A DNA stretch of 64,000 nucleotides from Alternaria dauci. Taxonomy: Eukaryota > Ascomycota > Dothideomycetes > Pleosporales > Pleosporaceae. Of this stretch, positions 35,315 through 47,204 are shown in pieces. The stretch spans positions 1,426,001 to 1,490,000 of the forward strand of contig NC_091272.1 of assembly GCF_042100115.1 (NCBI RefSeq). The letters run 5' to 3'. Position numbers and translations under genes: made by a program. Numbering within the stretch: the stretch's first letter is position 1; each line of letters starts with the position of its first letter. The notes below the pieces were generated by a model. The model saw only the letters and a list, made by a program, of their open reading frames with translations, did no database searches and had not been told where the DNA came from.

Positions 35315-35947
35315 TCACATAACTGTACAGTTGGTTGCAGGCTTGTCCGTATATTTGTACTTGTAATGACTCTTGTGTCTCCTCTTCTTGCGCCTATTGT
35401 CGTGGTATCCACCACAATCGCTGATATAGCCATCGCCGTACCCGTCAAAACCATTGCCGTGCATGATCGGCTCGTTCATAACCATTGGCGGACTGCCCAT
35501 GATCGGTCCGCTCATTATCATCGGAGCATGCGACATCGTGTTTTGAGGTCCATAAGGCCCACTAAGGCGGTGATCGTAAGTGAAGCCTGGGTTCATATAG
35601 TTCGTAGGGATCAGAGCACCAGACATGGGTCCTGAAGTAATGGCTGGACCTCCCCATCCACCAGACATGAACGGCGCATTTCCCCACTGACCCGGGATCG
35701 CATAGCTGCCACCAACATGATTTCGAAGCATTTGGTTGGTGCCCCAAGGTCCCTGCACCATTTCAATTGTCTCTCGATCTGCAAATCCGCCGTTGCACAT
35801 AGGACAGGTGTAGGGCGGTGCGATCAAAGTCTGATAGGTTTCGCGACGTGGACAGTTGAGGAGGTCGGAGAGATAGCCGCAAGGTTGGCTCATAGAGATC
35901 CACGAGTGGCCGCATGTTTGTGAATCGTACAGAGTGCAACCACACAT
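35315..35947 (-). CDS. Cys-rich zinc-binding-like protein with Gly/Met/Pro-rich tail
   Basis: Single exon, 210 aa from the ATG at 35947; the upstream extension begins with a non-ATG codon. The first 60 residues hold a Cys/His pattern (MCGCTLYDSQTCGHSWISM, then PCGYLSDLLNC and YTCPMCNGG) that fits a RING-like or treble-clef zinc site, common in small Dothideomycete proteins. The middle is rich in Gly, Pro, Met, Asn and Trp (GGWGGPAITSGPMSGA; PMIMSGPIMGSPPMVM), resembling a low-complexity aggregation-prone tail. The C-terminus is strongly basic (NRRKKRRHKSHYKYKYTDK), possibly a nuclear or nucleic-acid-binding signal. Function unknown. Confidence 0.65.
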   Translation of the reverse strand: MCGCTLYDSQTCGHSWISMSQPCGYLSDLLNCPRRETYQTLIAPPYTCPMCNGGFADRETIEMVQGPWGTNQMLRNHVGGSYAIPGQWGNAPFMSGGWGGPAITSGPMSGALIPTNYMNPGFTYDHRLSGPYGPQNTMSHAPMIMSGPIMGSPPMVMNEPIMHGNGFDGYGDGYISDCGGYHDNRRKKRRHKSHYKYKYTDKPATNCTVM

Positions 35948-36333
35948 ATCCGGTAAGCAAAGACTCTGCACGAGTCCTAAGTCCTGGGTGACCGTAAGAA
36001 GAGTTTACGGTTTTGATAGCGTGTTACTCTTGACGAGATTCTGTAGCTATTTGAGACTGGGACTGATTGGAGACCACTGTGATGCGCCCAAGAAAGGCAC
36101 CAGGTTGTGAAGCGAAAGTTCTTAGATGGACAACGATTATGGAGCGACGGAAGAGGTGGATGCGAGAGGACGTTGGAGACTGATGTGGTATTGCTGATAT
36201 ATATAGTACGTCCTGGAGTACCATGTGAAGTTTCCAAGCTCTTCGTGTTTACGCATTCATCGGTAGGTGTGAAGCCGGCCACGTTTGCCATTGAACGTTG
36301 TTGGATGGAGATTGAGATTCACGTATGTTTCGA
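35948..36333. other. intergenic, no gene seen
   Basis: 386 bp between two minus-strand genes. It includes the promoter of the Cys-rich gene, with a tatatata-type TATA stretch near 36197-36205. Confidence 0.4.
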
Positions 36334-36884
36334 TCACTGATCGGTCGACGGCTTCTTGTCGAGCAATTCCGTCACCCGCTTTTCTTCAGCATCAGCATCT
36401 TCATGAGCTTGGTTCTTGATTTGTTGCATGAGCTCATAGAGCTGACCAATTTGTTGATCTGTGATCCAATCAGTAGACATCTTTGCACCGGTCGATGAAG
36501 CTTACCACTCATCTTGTCAATCTTGGCTTTGTCCATCTTGGCTTCCTTCCATGAGTCTCCTTCTAGCATTTGGCAGTATGTTTGCCATTCAGATAGGAAC
36601 CCAATCTACAGAAGTTAAAATCTGTGACATCACAAAGCGACTTTCCAGACATGTGCATGACTTACTATTTGCACAGGGTTCTCGACATTCCTGTGTGCCC
36701 TGAACTCGGCCTTGACGTACATGTCACCAAGTAGCCGCTCCTCCACGCCTAGCCTTTTCCTGTGTGAGCGTAGCAGACGTCGATAAAGAGGTATTGGTGG
36801 CAACAAGGCAGCAGGCGCCGGCTTGAAGGGCCTCGAGGCGCCCGCATCTGTTGCGGTAGCTAGTAACCGTGTACAGGCTCTCAT
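36334..36884 (-). CDS. succinate dehydrogenase assembly factor 3 (SDHAF3/ACN9/Sdh7)
   Basis: Three exons: 36884-36666, 36605-36506 and 36458-36334; introns of 60 and 47 nt; 147 aa. A presequence-like N-terminus rich in Arg/Ala/Thr (MRACTRLLATATDAGASRPF) points to mitochondria. The LYR tripeptide is at residues 33-35 within IPLYRRLLRSHRKRL. The ACN9 signature follows: LLGDMYVKAEFRAHRNVENP, joined by the first splice to VQIIGFLSEWQTYCQMLEGD. The third exon adds an Asp/Glu/Lys-rich helix. LYR-family factors of this type protect the iron-sulfur subunit Sdh2 during complex II maturation. The gene is head to head with MTQ2 (163 bp between ATGs). An A10 tract lies 7 bases upstream of the start codon. 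Confidence 0.92.
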
Positions 36885-37047
36885 TGTTGCCAAAAAAAAA
36901 AGATGAAGTTCCAAAAGATTGCGGCAGAGGAACTGTGATGCGTTCGAAAAGTGATGACCTCAGCCTCGGCTCTACTCCAGACTAGGGTGCTCCTCTCATT
37001 CCAATTGGCCCACACCGCCCCTCCGATCTCGAAACAAAATCGCAACC
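36885..37047. promoter_or_regulatory. shared divergent promoter region, SDHAF3 / MTQ2
   Basis: Only 163 bp separate the two ATGs, the shortest divergent spacer in the window. It includes a homopolymeric A tract (36892-36901), the kind of poly(dA:dT) element that excludes nucleosomes. Confidence 0.5.
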
Positions 37048-37842
37048 ATGCTGCCAACACCATCCACATCCCACGTATGTTTTGATCGCGTGTACGAACC
37101 GGCTGAGGATTCGTACCTGCTACTGGACACTTTCTCTTCTGCGTCGGAAACTGCATACTTAAAGGGACGATTTGGAGACGCATCCACAACCCCACCCTTG
37201 GTGCTCGAAGTGGGCGTAGGATCAGGCGTCGTATTGGCGTTCGTCGCTGCGAATGCGCGCACAATATTTAACCGCCACGATGTGCTGACACTCGGCGTCG
37301 ATATCAACAGCTTCGCCTGCAAAGCTGCCTCCCAAACGGTTCGCGATGCGATCAAGGAGCGGGAAAATGGGCGCTCCGTCTTCATGGATGTCGTGAACGG
37401 CGACTTAGCGAGTGCTATCCGGCCGCATTCCGTCGATGTCTTCATATTCAATCCGCCATATGTACCAGCCGAGCTACCTGATCTATCGAGCCACGACAAG
37501 TACAATGCCATACCAGAAGGAAAGAAAGCGACATCGTTCGAACAAGATTCATATCTGCTGGAACTGTCGTATGCTGGAGGAGAAGATGGTATGGTAGTGA
37601 CGAACAGGATGCTGGAACAGGTTCCGGAGACACTTAGTACGGGTCGAGGCGTCGCATATGTGCTGTTGTGTGCACAAAACAAACCGGAAGTGGTCAAACA
37701 GCGTATAAGAAATTGGGGCTCAGGTTGGATGGCGGAGACAGTAGGGTCAAGCGGAAAAAAGGCGGGCTGGGAAAAGTTGGTGATTGTGAGGATATGGCGA
37801 GACATGGCCGGTGAAGAGAATGGCGCCTGTAGAACCGAATAA
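37048..37842 (+). CDS. mtq2: eRF1 glutamine N5-methyltransferase MTQ2 (HemK-like)
   Basis: Single exon, 264 aa. The N-terminus has CFDRVYEPAEDSYLLLDTF, the MTQ2/HEMK2 signature. SAM motif I follows (LVLEVGVGSGVVLAFVA, about 51-67), then LGVDINSFACKAA. The catalytic NPPY is at 135-138 (VFIFNPPYVPAE), which positions the glutamine amide. The family methylates the GGQ glutamine of translation release factor eRF1 together with the zinc-finger partner Trm112; HEMK2 also has reported histone/lysine activity in animals. Length and motif order are normal. It converges on the microprotein gene, with 26 bp between stops, and shares a promoter with SDHAF3. Confidence 0.94.
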   Translation: MLPTPSTSHVCFDRVYEPAEDSYLLLDTFSSASETAYLKGRFGDASTTPPLVLEVGVGSGVVLAFVAANARTIFNRHDVLTLGVDINSFACKAASQTVRDAIKERENGRSVFMDVVNGDLASAIRPHSVDVFIFNPPYVPAELPDLSSHDKYNAIPEGKKATSFEQDSYLLELSYAGGEDGMVVTNRMLEQVPETLSTGRGVAYVLLCAQNKPEVVKQRIRNWGSGWMAETVGSSGKKAGWEKLVIVRIWRDMAGEENGACRTE

Positions 37843-37868
37843 GGGCGAAGCCAGAAAATACCTTGGTT

Positions 37869-38171
37869 TTAACCATTGATATTCAATTTTGCGTCCATAT
37901 CGACCAAAGTTGATTTTCCACCAAAGTCCCTGAGAATCTCCGTGGCCAGGGGACTCATACTGTGCATCAACCGTTCCGTCGTAGGTCTCCGGTTTGGGTT
38001 GCGGCTCAGAAATTGCATCATTCAATCGCTCAGCTCGTCCCCGTGCTGATAATCTTCGGAGCCTATGTTCTGGATTTGCGAGGCTGTAGACAATCACCTT
38101 GACCACTCTGTCTTGGTGCGCTCAACACAGCGAACAGTACCGGCTGCTGTGGTTGTTTTGCGCTTGGGCAT
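37869..38171 (-). CDS. spliced 69-aa basic microprotein
   Basis: Model: exon 38171-38098 and exon 38004-37869 with a 93-nt intron (gtgatt..ctgag), 69 aa. Exon 1 encodes MPKRKTTTAAGTVRCVERTK; exon 2 encodes NPNRRPTTERLMHSMSPLAT and ends FGGKSTLVDMDAKLNING. Without splicing, exon 1 stops after 25 codons. A read-through frame that overlaps MTQ2 antisense exists in another phase, but it reads less like protein. The second exon is amphipathic, well balanced in composition and ends just before the MTQ2 stop, supporting a real gene. I do not recognise a family. The basic N-terminus could be a nuclear signal or a nucleic-acid contact. The acceptor (ctgag) is the weakest point. Confidence 0.48.
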
Positions 38172-38647
38172 TGTTTTATTGTAAGGAGTGATGTGTGAAG
38201 ATAGGTCAGGCCAACTGGAAGAAGAGAACTAGGATATGCTTGAAGAAGGTTGAGACGTAGGTCGAGTTCCCATCATCCTCTGTTGTCTTGATTGTAGAGT
38301 ATAACCACCACTGTTTCAGACCATTATGATGGTCAGGACAAATATTGCAATTCGTCTTTTATCACAATGGAAGCAGTCACGTCGAAGGGAACGCAAGTCA
38401 AGGGGAGGGTAAAATGTCCTAATAGCCCCCATGCCATGTCAGGACCACGGTCACTGAATGTGGCTATTATCAGAAGATCCTTCTGGAGGCAACATTATGA
38501 GCAGGTCATCAGAGTCGAATTATGTGAAAAGGCAGTCAAGTGACCCATACCACATGATCCATGTCGCATCAAGGCGCATATAGTACATATTCTTATACAC
38601 AACGGTACATAGCATCATCTTTCTCAAGCCCTCGTCCTTACTACGCT
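38172..38647. other. intergenic, no gene seen
   Basis: 476 bp between two minus-strand genes (microprotein promoter, COX20 3' UTR). Confidence 0.4.
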
Positions 38648-39248
38648 CTACCAAAACTTGACGTTCTTCTGGTACCAATAGCTCCAGCTCTTTCTCCTCT
38701 CCTCCTCTGCCCTTCGTTCTGCCTCTAGTCGATCCTGCTCTTCCCTTGCTCTCCGTCGTGCCTCTTTCTTGGCCTCGATAGTTGCGCGCTTCTTCTCCAT
38801 GAGTTCTTGTGCTTGCTTTATGCCGGCCTTTTCTTTCGATCGGTAGTACTGGCATACTTGATAGGAGACGACAGAGACACCACACCAGGTTGCTACGGCC
38901 CAGTTAGAGGCTGTGATGACCGGCTCTGTGATAGACATTAGTACGTTGTCCAGGGTCATGTGTAGGATGCAATGGCAACGCACTCCCTATTATAGCAGCT
39001 AAGCTTCCTCCCGCAAACCCTGCTGCTAGTCCTTGCAATTGGCTGTCTCTTACACATGGTCGCTTGTGGAAGTTCAAGTAGTATTCTGGACCGAGACTCC
39101 GTACTGCGTCGATGTATGTGGGGCCAGCGTCTGAAGTCTTCTCTCCTCCTGCTGTATGTGCTGTGCCACCGGGCATTGTGTTCGCGGGTGCGCGGGGCTT
39201 TGGTGGCAGCGCATTCAGATCGACGGTATTCCGCGTGTCGTCGGCCAT
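38648..39248 (-). CDS. cox20: cytochrome c oxidase assembly protein COX20
   Basis: Two exons, 39248-38984 and 38925-38648 (58-nt intron), 180 aa. The DUF3767/COX20 core reads LNFHKRPCVRDSQLQGLAAG, followed by a first membrane helix (FAGGSLAAIIG) spliced to KPVITASNWAVATWCGVSVV, the second helix, then YQVCQYYRSKEKAG. The C-terminus is a long charged coiled coil (KKRATIEAKKEARRRAREEQ) in the mitochondrial matrix/IMS-exposed tail. COX20 is the inner-membrane chaperone that presents newly made Cox2 for processing and CuA insertion. The N-terminus is Pro/Ala/Thr-rich and lacks a clear presequence, as usual for this family. Head to head with POL2, 463 bp apart. Confidence 0.92.
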
Positions 39249-39711
39249 TGTGGTGTGATGGGCGGGCTACTGGAGGGTGGGGAGGCAGAGGTGTTCGCGC
39301 GGTATATCTCTATGAGGTCGTCAAGCGATTGTGAGGTGTTGGTGGTGGTTGTCGTGTCGAGGGCTGTATCGTGAGTCGCGGCTCGTCGACTTTCTGTCGA
39401 TGCGGAATAGGCCCGAAAATATCCAGCATGTATGATCCGACGAGATCGATCAAAGTGTGGCTGAAGCCCCCGCACAGCCGCACCAAAATCAATTTGCTGA
39501 AAAGGGGAAAGCGCTGAACACGCTCCAGCGCGTCGCGTCCAACATTTGCCGATCCACCCTTCAGACCTGCGAGTCCCTCCACTACACTCCCACCGCCAAT
39601 TGTCGATACCCCGTCTTTTCGCTTTTTCCCCTCTCTTCGCTGCTCCAATGATACCCTGATCTACATATTTAGCATTTAATTCTCTCACGCCTTCCGCCAC
39701 TACCACACGTC
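39249..39711. promoter_or_regulatory. shared divergent promoter region, COX20 / POL2
   Basis: 463 bp between start codons. A long minus-strand open frame (39706-39215) crosses it and overlaps the COX20 start in another phase. I judge it to be chance, because it has no domain and the COX20 frame is certain. Confidence 0.45.
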
Positions 39712-42700
39712 ATGGCGCCACGACGCGCAGGCCAGCCCTTCCGCCGGGTAGGCAAGCTGGGCAACACATCCTATGGCCCACGGAAACCGAAGACGGTCGA
39801 CGCCTCGTCACTGCGTAGTGGTGAGGGTACCTCCCAGAACGAGAAACTCGAATCCACTCGCTTGGCAAACCGCATCGATGAAACCATGGGCTTTGCGCGC
39901 TTCGATTCTGGCAAGAAGAAGGTCGGATGGCTCGTCAACATGCATTCAACAACAATAGAAGACGAGGACGTTCCCGGGGGCAAAGCTGGCGTGGACTTTT
40001 ACTTCATCGGCGAAGAAGGGGACACATTCAAAGCGACGCTCGAATACGACCCCTACTTTCTGCTGGCGATCAAGAAGGGCAGAGAACAGGATGTCGAAGA
40101 GTATTGCAAAAAGGCATATGAGGGCTTGATCAAATCCATAAAGGTTGTGGAAAAGGAGGACCTGAGCATGCCAAACCATCTCACAGGATACCGAAGAAAG
40201 TTCTTACAGCTTACATTCGCCAATGTCAACGACTTGTTGGCTGTACGAAAAGCTGTCAATCCAATCGTGGAGAAGAACAAGAAGAATGTCAACGCGATGG
40301 ACACATATGCAGAGGTTGCAAAGTGAGTTTGGCTGGCTTCCTAAGCGTAGACTTCGGCTTACATATGCATAGTGGCAACGGCGACTTTGACTTCTTCGAT
40401 AACGACGAGCACGAATACGAGAAACGATTTATGACCACCGTTGACGCCAGCGATTTTATTTTAGATATCCGAGAATACGACGTCCCTTACCACGTGCGGG
40501 TGGCTATCGACAAGGACGTCCGAATTGGAAACTGGTACACCGTCGAGGCCAAGCACGGCATAATAAGCATCAAGTGCATAGAAGACCGCCTCACACCGGC
40601 AGATCCTGTCGTCATGGCGTACGACATAGAAACGACGAAACTCCCGCTGAAGTTTCCAGACGCTGCCATCGATCAGATCATGATGATATCGTACATGATC
40701 GACGGTCAAGGATTTCTCATCACTAACCGTGAGATTGTATCAGAAGACATTGCAGACTTCGAGTACACACCCAAGCCAGAGTATCAGGGACCGTTCATGA
40801 TCTTCAACGAGCCAGACGAGAAGGCGGTGCTGGAGCGATTCTTCGAACACATCAAGATGGCTAGACCGACAGTCATGGTCACATATAACGGAGACTTCTT
40901 CGATTGGCCATTTGTCGAAGCAAGATCTAGTGTACAGGGTATCGACATGTATCAAGAGATTGGATTCAGGAAGAACAGCGAGGACATCTATCAGTCGGAT
41001 TATTGCGCCCATATGGATGCCTTTGCGTGGGTTAGTCGAGACAGTTACCTACCTCAAGGAAGTCGTGGTCTTAAAGCTGTAACAATGGCTAAGCTTGGAT
41101 ACGACCCAGACGAGCTCGACCCGGAACTCATGACGCCCTATGCAGCCGAACGACCGCAAACGCTTGCAGAGTACTCTGTCTCCGACGCTGTTGCTACTTA
41201 CTACTTGTACATGAAGTACGTACATCCGTTCATTTTCGCTCTGTGCAAGATTCTTCCACTCGGACCGGACGACGCGTTGCGCAAGGGTACAGGTACTCTC
41301 TGCGAGATGCTCTTGATGGTGCAGGCATACCAGAAGGGCATCGTGCTCCCGAACAAGCACAATCCACCAAAGGAAGCTTTTTGGGAGGGTCATCTTCTCG
41401 AGTCGGAGACCTATGTTGGAGGTCACGTCGAAGCGCTGGAAGCTGGCGTGTTCCGAAGCGATATCGCCTACAATTTCGCTGTTGACCCTACGGCCATTGA
41501 CGAACTGCTCAACGATCTGGACGCTGCACTGAAATTTAGCATCGAGGTTGAAGAAAAGAAGAAGATGGAAGACGTAACGAACTACGACGAGATCAAAGCT
41601 GAGATTGTCGAGAAGCTTTTGCAGCTCAAAGACACACCAAACCGTAGCGAACGGCCACTCATCTATCATTTGGACGTCGCGTCTATGTATCCCAACATCA
41701 TGACAACCAACCGTTTACAGCCCGATTCTATGATTAACGAATCGAATTGCGCGGCTTGCGACTTCAACCGACCAGGAAAGACGTGCGATCGCCGAATGCC
41801 ATGGGCCTGGAGAGGTGAATACCTACCAGCCAAGCGTGACGAGTACAACATGGTTCGTAACGCTTTAGAGAATGAGCAGTTTCCTGGAAAATTCCCCAAC
41901 TCACCAAAGCGGACGTTCAAAGACCTTTCGGAAGAAGAACAGGCTGCGCTCGTCAAGAAACGTCTGACAGACTACTCCAAGAAGATCTACCACAAAGTCC
42001 ACGACGCCACGACAATCGAGCGCGAGGCTATCATTTGCCAACGTGAGAACCCGTTTTATGTGGACACTGTCAGCGGTTTTCGTGACCGACGTTACGACTT
42101 CAAGGGCAAGCAGAAGGTCTGGAAGGGCAAGACGGAAGCACTCAAGGCTGCCGGCGCTCCCGCTGCTGAGATTGAGGATGCAAAGAAGATGATTGTTCTC
42201 TTTGACTCTATGCAGCTGGCTCACAAAGTCATTCTCAATTCCTTCTATGGTTACGTCATGCGAAAGGGATCCCGTTGGTACTCTCTTGAGATGGCTGGTG
42301 TCACTTGCTTGACTGGTGCTCGCATTATTCAGTTGGCCCGCTCGCTCGTGGAACGCATTGGACGACCCTTAGAACTGGACACTGACGGTATCTGGGCTAT
42401 TCTACCAGCAACATTCCCCGAAAACTTCGCCTTCAAACTCAGCAACGGCAAGAAGCTGACCATCTCATACCCCTGTACAATGTTGAATCACTTGGTTCAC
42501 GCACAGTATACCAATCACCAGTATGAGACATTGGTAGACCCCGAGACGTTCCGCTACGAGAAGCATAGTGATAATTCCATCTTTTTCGAAGTTGATGGAC
42601 CGTACAAAGCCATGATCTTGCCAACTTCGAAGGAGGAGGATAAGAACTTGAAAAAGCGTTATGCAGTCTTCAATCACGACGGCAGTCTGGCGGAGTTGAA

Positions 42701-45700
42701 GGGTTTCGAGGTGAAGCGTCGTGGTGAACTGAAGCTCATCAAGAATTTCCAGGCCCAGATCTTCAAATTCTTCTTGGAAGGTACGACGCTCGAAGAGACG
42801 TACGGGGCCGTCGCAAAGGTCGCCAACCGATGGCTTGATATTCTGGACACTCGTGGAGCAACACTCGCAGACGAGGAGCTCATTGATCTGATTGTTGAGA
42901 ACAAGAGTATGACAAAGACATTGGAGGAGTACGGAGCGCAAAAGTCAACAGCTATCACGACTGCCAAGCGTCTTGCTGAGTTCCTGGGCGAACAGATGGT
43001 GAAGGACAAAGGTTTGAACTGCAAGTACATCATCTCAAAGACACCTAGGGACGCTCCCGTCACTGAGCGCGCTGTTCCTCTGGCAATCTTTTCGGCTGAA
43101 GAGTCTGTGAAGAGGTACTTCTTGAGGAAGTGGTTACGAGACGACCCTGGACAGATGGATATCCGAACGATCCTTGACTGGGATTACTACCGCGAGCGTT
43201 TGGCGTCCGTCATCCAGAAACTCATCACCATCCCTGCGGCGTACCAGAAAGTTCGAAACCCCGTCCCTAGGGTGCCGCACCCCGACTGGCTCAACCGCAG
43301 GATCCGTCAGAAGGAGGACAAGCTTCAACAGGTAAAGATGACGGACATGTTCAGTAAGAAGGTGTTGACCAACGGTGACGCCAACGTCGCAAAGACCAAG
43401 CTGTCTGGAGACTTCGAGGATTTTGGCTCGGCGAAGCTGACCCAGAACCAATCCCAGATGAAGAAGGGAATAGTCACAAAGATGGTGGCCAAGCGCAAGG
43501 AGCCCGAGCCCGCTGTGCCTATCGTCGACCCGTATGCCGCGTTGCCCAAAGTTATGCCCAGCATCGATCACGACTATTCCGGATGGCTCGTGTATCAGAA
43601 ACAGAAGTGGAAGATTCAACGAGAAGCGCGGAAGCGCCGACGACAACTATTCGGTGAAAAGGCTGTTGATGCTTCTGACGCAATTGGCAGCTTCTTCAGA
43701 AACCAGGCGCAGTCTTTGTATATCAGCACATGGCAGCTTGTTCAGTTGCGACCAACTGAAACACCAGGCGAGGTCAGGGCTTTTGTTCTGATCGACAAAA
43801 AGATTCACGCTCTCAAGGTCATTGTACCTCGAACGTTGTACCTGAATTTGAGGAGTGAGGACCTTCCCGATGTCTCGATCAGTGGGTGTTCCGTGGAAAA
43901 GGTTGTCAATCACAGTCTGCCCAACGGCCACCCGTCGATCCATCTGTTCAAGCTTCAGATGTCGGAAGAGACATACGTGCAGGAAGCGAACAGCATCTCT
44001 GCACTGTTCAACCACTCCAGTGTCGAAGGCGTATATGAGAAGCAAGTGCCACTGAACATCCGCGCCATCCTCGAACTGGGAGGTACCTGTACGTTCGACG
44101 AGTCGCAGAAGGGTGTCCTCGGAAAAGGTCTGGAACAAGGTTTCGATTTGTCGTCGCTGCGGACAGTAAAGACTAAAGAGCCATACCTGGCTGAAGCGCC
44201 TTTCAACTATCTATACCTGTACCATGTCAGGAGTGGCGAACGCAACGTCTATGCCATCTTCTCGACATCGAAGAACGAGGCGCACATCGTCATCCAGAAC
44301 AAAACGAAAGATTCACAGATGCCGAACGTAGATCGTATCTACCGAGATGCCCTGCAACGACGAATGGAGGACAGCAATGGTGAGCCATGGCAGACCATGA
44401 TCGAGTACCAGGAAGACATACATTTCAAGACAACGATGGTAACCACAAAGAGGAAAGCTCTTTTGGAGATTGGTGATACTATCAAAAAGATGAAGGCGGA
44501 CGAAAGCGGGCCTATCATTGTGGTCATCCAGTCACCAAATCAGGCCCTTCTTTCGCATGAAATTCCTGTTCTCAAGGAATTGCCAATCTTACCACTTCAC
44601 GCTGATGAGTCTGACAAGCAACTCCCACCACTCGGCTGGCAAGCTTTCATCGCCAGGCGACTAGTGGGCCATTACCTCGATCTCGGATCCTGGATTGCAC
44701 ATCTGTTGGAGCTTGCCCGTTATGGAAACATCCCGCTGTGTAACCTTGAAAGTAACGATCCACGTTTCCTGATCGACATTGCGTACGCGCGACGTTTGCA
44801 GAAGGAACGAGTCATTCTTTGGTGGTCCGGTCAAGCGAAACCTGATCATGCGGGCTATGAGAAAGACGATATCCTCGCACCCTTGGAGACGGTAGACATG
44901 CCATCGATCAACAACCCGGGCACGTATTCGTCAGTATGCATTGACATTAATCTTCGCAACCTCGCTATCAACACTATTCTGTCATCCTCCCTGATCAACG
45001 AACTTGAGGGCTCAGACTCTGTTTCCTTCAACCCTGCAGCCCCGTCTTACGACTCGACAAATGATGGCTCTAATATCATCTACTCAGATAACGCTTTTGC
45101 AAGTGCTGGTATCACGGTCCTACGTGAGATGGTGAAGGCATGGTGGTTCGAGGCTAGCAACGCTGGCCACGGTTTTAGCATGGCCGACGTCATGGTTCAG
45201 CATCTCGTCCGCTGGGTCAGTAGTCCGGGATCTTTCCTCTACGACCGCTCTCTGCACTACTACGTCCAGATGATGTCGAAGAAGACACTACAGCAACTTA
45301 TGACAGACTTCAAGCGCGTCGGCTCGCACATTGTGTTCGCCAGTCCAAACCGCCTGCTTCTCCAGACGACCAAAGCCGAAGTAGGAAATGCGTACGCATA
45401 CAGCCAATACATCATCAAGACTATCAAATCGAAGCCTCTGTTCCAGTTCATGGAGCTTGAGATCAAGGAATATTGGGACTACCTGGTTTGGTACGACGAG
45501 TTCAACTACGGCGGCAAGGGCTGCAGCGAGGTGAATGAGGACGAGACGCAACCGGTCGAAAACATCATGTGCTGGCAGCTCGCACAATTCTTGCCACCAA
45601 AGTTCCAGCCTGCGTTCAACGACTGGGTCGTCGAGTTTATCGAGCTCATGCACGCGCGAAAACGCCCTGGTGTCACGGAAGATGGCTCGACGCCCAGAGT

Positions 45701-46466
45701 CACACAGATCCCGCTTCGGCCTCTTACGGTGGATCCGAATGAACAAACGCAGATTCTCCCCAAGCAGTTCACCAGGCCTCTTTCTAAACAGATGAACGCC
45801 TTCGCTAAAAAGCAGCACGCAGAGGTCCTGGATCCTCTTTTCGCGTCCGACTATGTCTTCCCTGAACTTCCTGGCTCGCATCTCAAACTTACGAATCCGG
45901 TCTTGCAACTTGTGAAGAGCATCATGCAAGTGTTGAGTCTCGACCGTGCCATTTCTCTCGAAGCGCGAGCGCTGCGAAAGGAGCTGTTAAATCTCTTCGA
46001 TATCCGCGAGTTCAGCGCAGAAGCAACATTCGTCAACCCTAGCGCCGCCCTTGTCGTCAGAGGCGTCATTTGCGAAGACTGTACATCTTCGCGCGATCTG
46101 GATCTCTGCCGCGACTCTTCTCTTCTTCCGGTCGTTCTGCCTGACAGCGATGCCGCTCCGGTCCTTCCTAAATGGAAATGCGACAACTGCGACTCAGCCT
46201 ACGACAAGGGGCGCATCGAAGAACAACTCGTCGGCGAAGTCCAGAAGATGGTACTCGAGTGGTGTACGCAAGATCTCAAATGCGGCAAGTGCAAGCGGCT
46301 ACGCAGTAATGAGTTTATGGAACACTGTGCTTGCGCAGGCGAATGGGTAGCTACGAAGAACAAGCAAGACATGAAGAAGAAGATGAGTGTGTATGGCAAC
46401 GTCGCAAGATTCTATACACTAGGTATGCTGGAAGCTGTTGTTGAAGAGTGTTTGGAGAGTTTTTGA
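39712..46466 (+). CDS. pol2: DNA polymerase epsilon catalytic subunit
   Basis: Two exons, 39712-40322 and 40373-46466 (50-nt intron), 2234 aa, the normal size. Exonuclease motifs: AYDIETTKLPLKF (about 285), YNGDFFDWPF (about 375) and YSVSDAVATYYLY (about 470). Polymerase motifs: LDVASMYPNIM (A, about 636), LNSFYGYVMRKGSRWYSLEM (B, about 820) and LDTDGIWAI (C, about 872). The segment NCAACDFNRPGKTC near residue 660 supplies cysteines of the polymerase-domain iron-sulfur cluster. After the inactive second polymerase half, two C-terminal zinc modules are present (CEDC/CDNC about 2103-2140; CGKCKRLRS/CACAG about 2173-2190) that bind Dpb2. It acts as leading-strand replicase and checkpoint sensor in the nucleus. 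All catalytic residues are intact. Confidence 0.98.
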
Positions 46467-47204
46467 GTATGAAGAGCACGTACACTTTGCTGTACGGTAA
46501 GACAGCGATCGATCTGTACGGCGTTCTAGTGTTGCATATCAGTGCGGAATCGGGGCGCGCGGCGTTCGCGGTCTTTTTACGGATGAGCACGGGTTTTGAT
46601 ATCGAGTTTTTTGGGCTTTGTTCGCCCTGTAGCATTTAGAGGCGTCTGTAGCGACTAAGTGGGGTAAAGGGTGTTGATTTGTCTAACTTCGCGTCTTGTT
46701 TATCCCGACGTCCATTGTACCGACCAAATACATGTGACAGTCTTATCAGTTTCTCAAAGTATTACCAGTGTCCATCAAGATTGACAGTGATGACATCGAT
46801 CCAGACACGAGAGCCAAGCACTTGGTTATGTCATGAACAAGGTAGGAAGGAGCGGGGTTTGCGTCAACATGGTGCTGGGTTCCGTGCGAGCACGCCATTT
46901 CGGGCTAAATATCGCAAACAACAACATGGATTGAGATATGATGCGATAGCAACAGAATAGGGAGATGAGGGGCAGAGGGGTAACAAGAGGTCTCAGAGGA
47001 CAAGGATTTGGTAGACATGGGGTATATATATATAAATAAATCGTCATTGCTTTTGCGTCTTCTCAACGGCTTTTCGTGTGACTGCATCTACAACGTGTCA
47101 GCTGAAGAATCAAGGAGATACGCATAATCAGCTTCGTTCCAATCGTATCGTAACCTTCCGGACCAAGTTTCCGTTACTCGATTGGCCAATTCCACTTCCC
47201 CAAA
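46467..47204. other. intergenic, no gene seen
   Basis: 738 bp with the POL2 3' UTR and the promoter of the dioxygenase gene. A tatatatataaataaat tract at about 47024-47041 is a candidate TATA/AT element, 165 bp before the next ATG. Confidence 0.4.

Noticed and set aside
37747..38106. 119-codon minus-strand frame antisense to MTQ2
   Set aside because: It is the other-phase read-through of the microprotein locus and runs into MTQ2 coding sequence. The spliced 69-aa model explains the region better.
39215..39706. 163-codon minus-strand frame crossing the COX20 start
   Set aside because: It overlaps the certain COX20 exon in another phase, shows no domain and lies in the COX20/POL2 promoter region.
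41049..45929. Long antisense open frames inside POL2
   Set aside because: They are codon-bias shadows of the POL2 frame. None has a recognisable domain.
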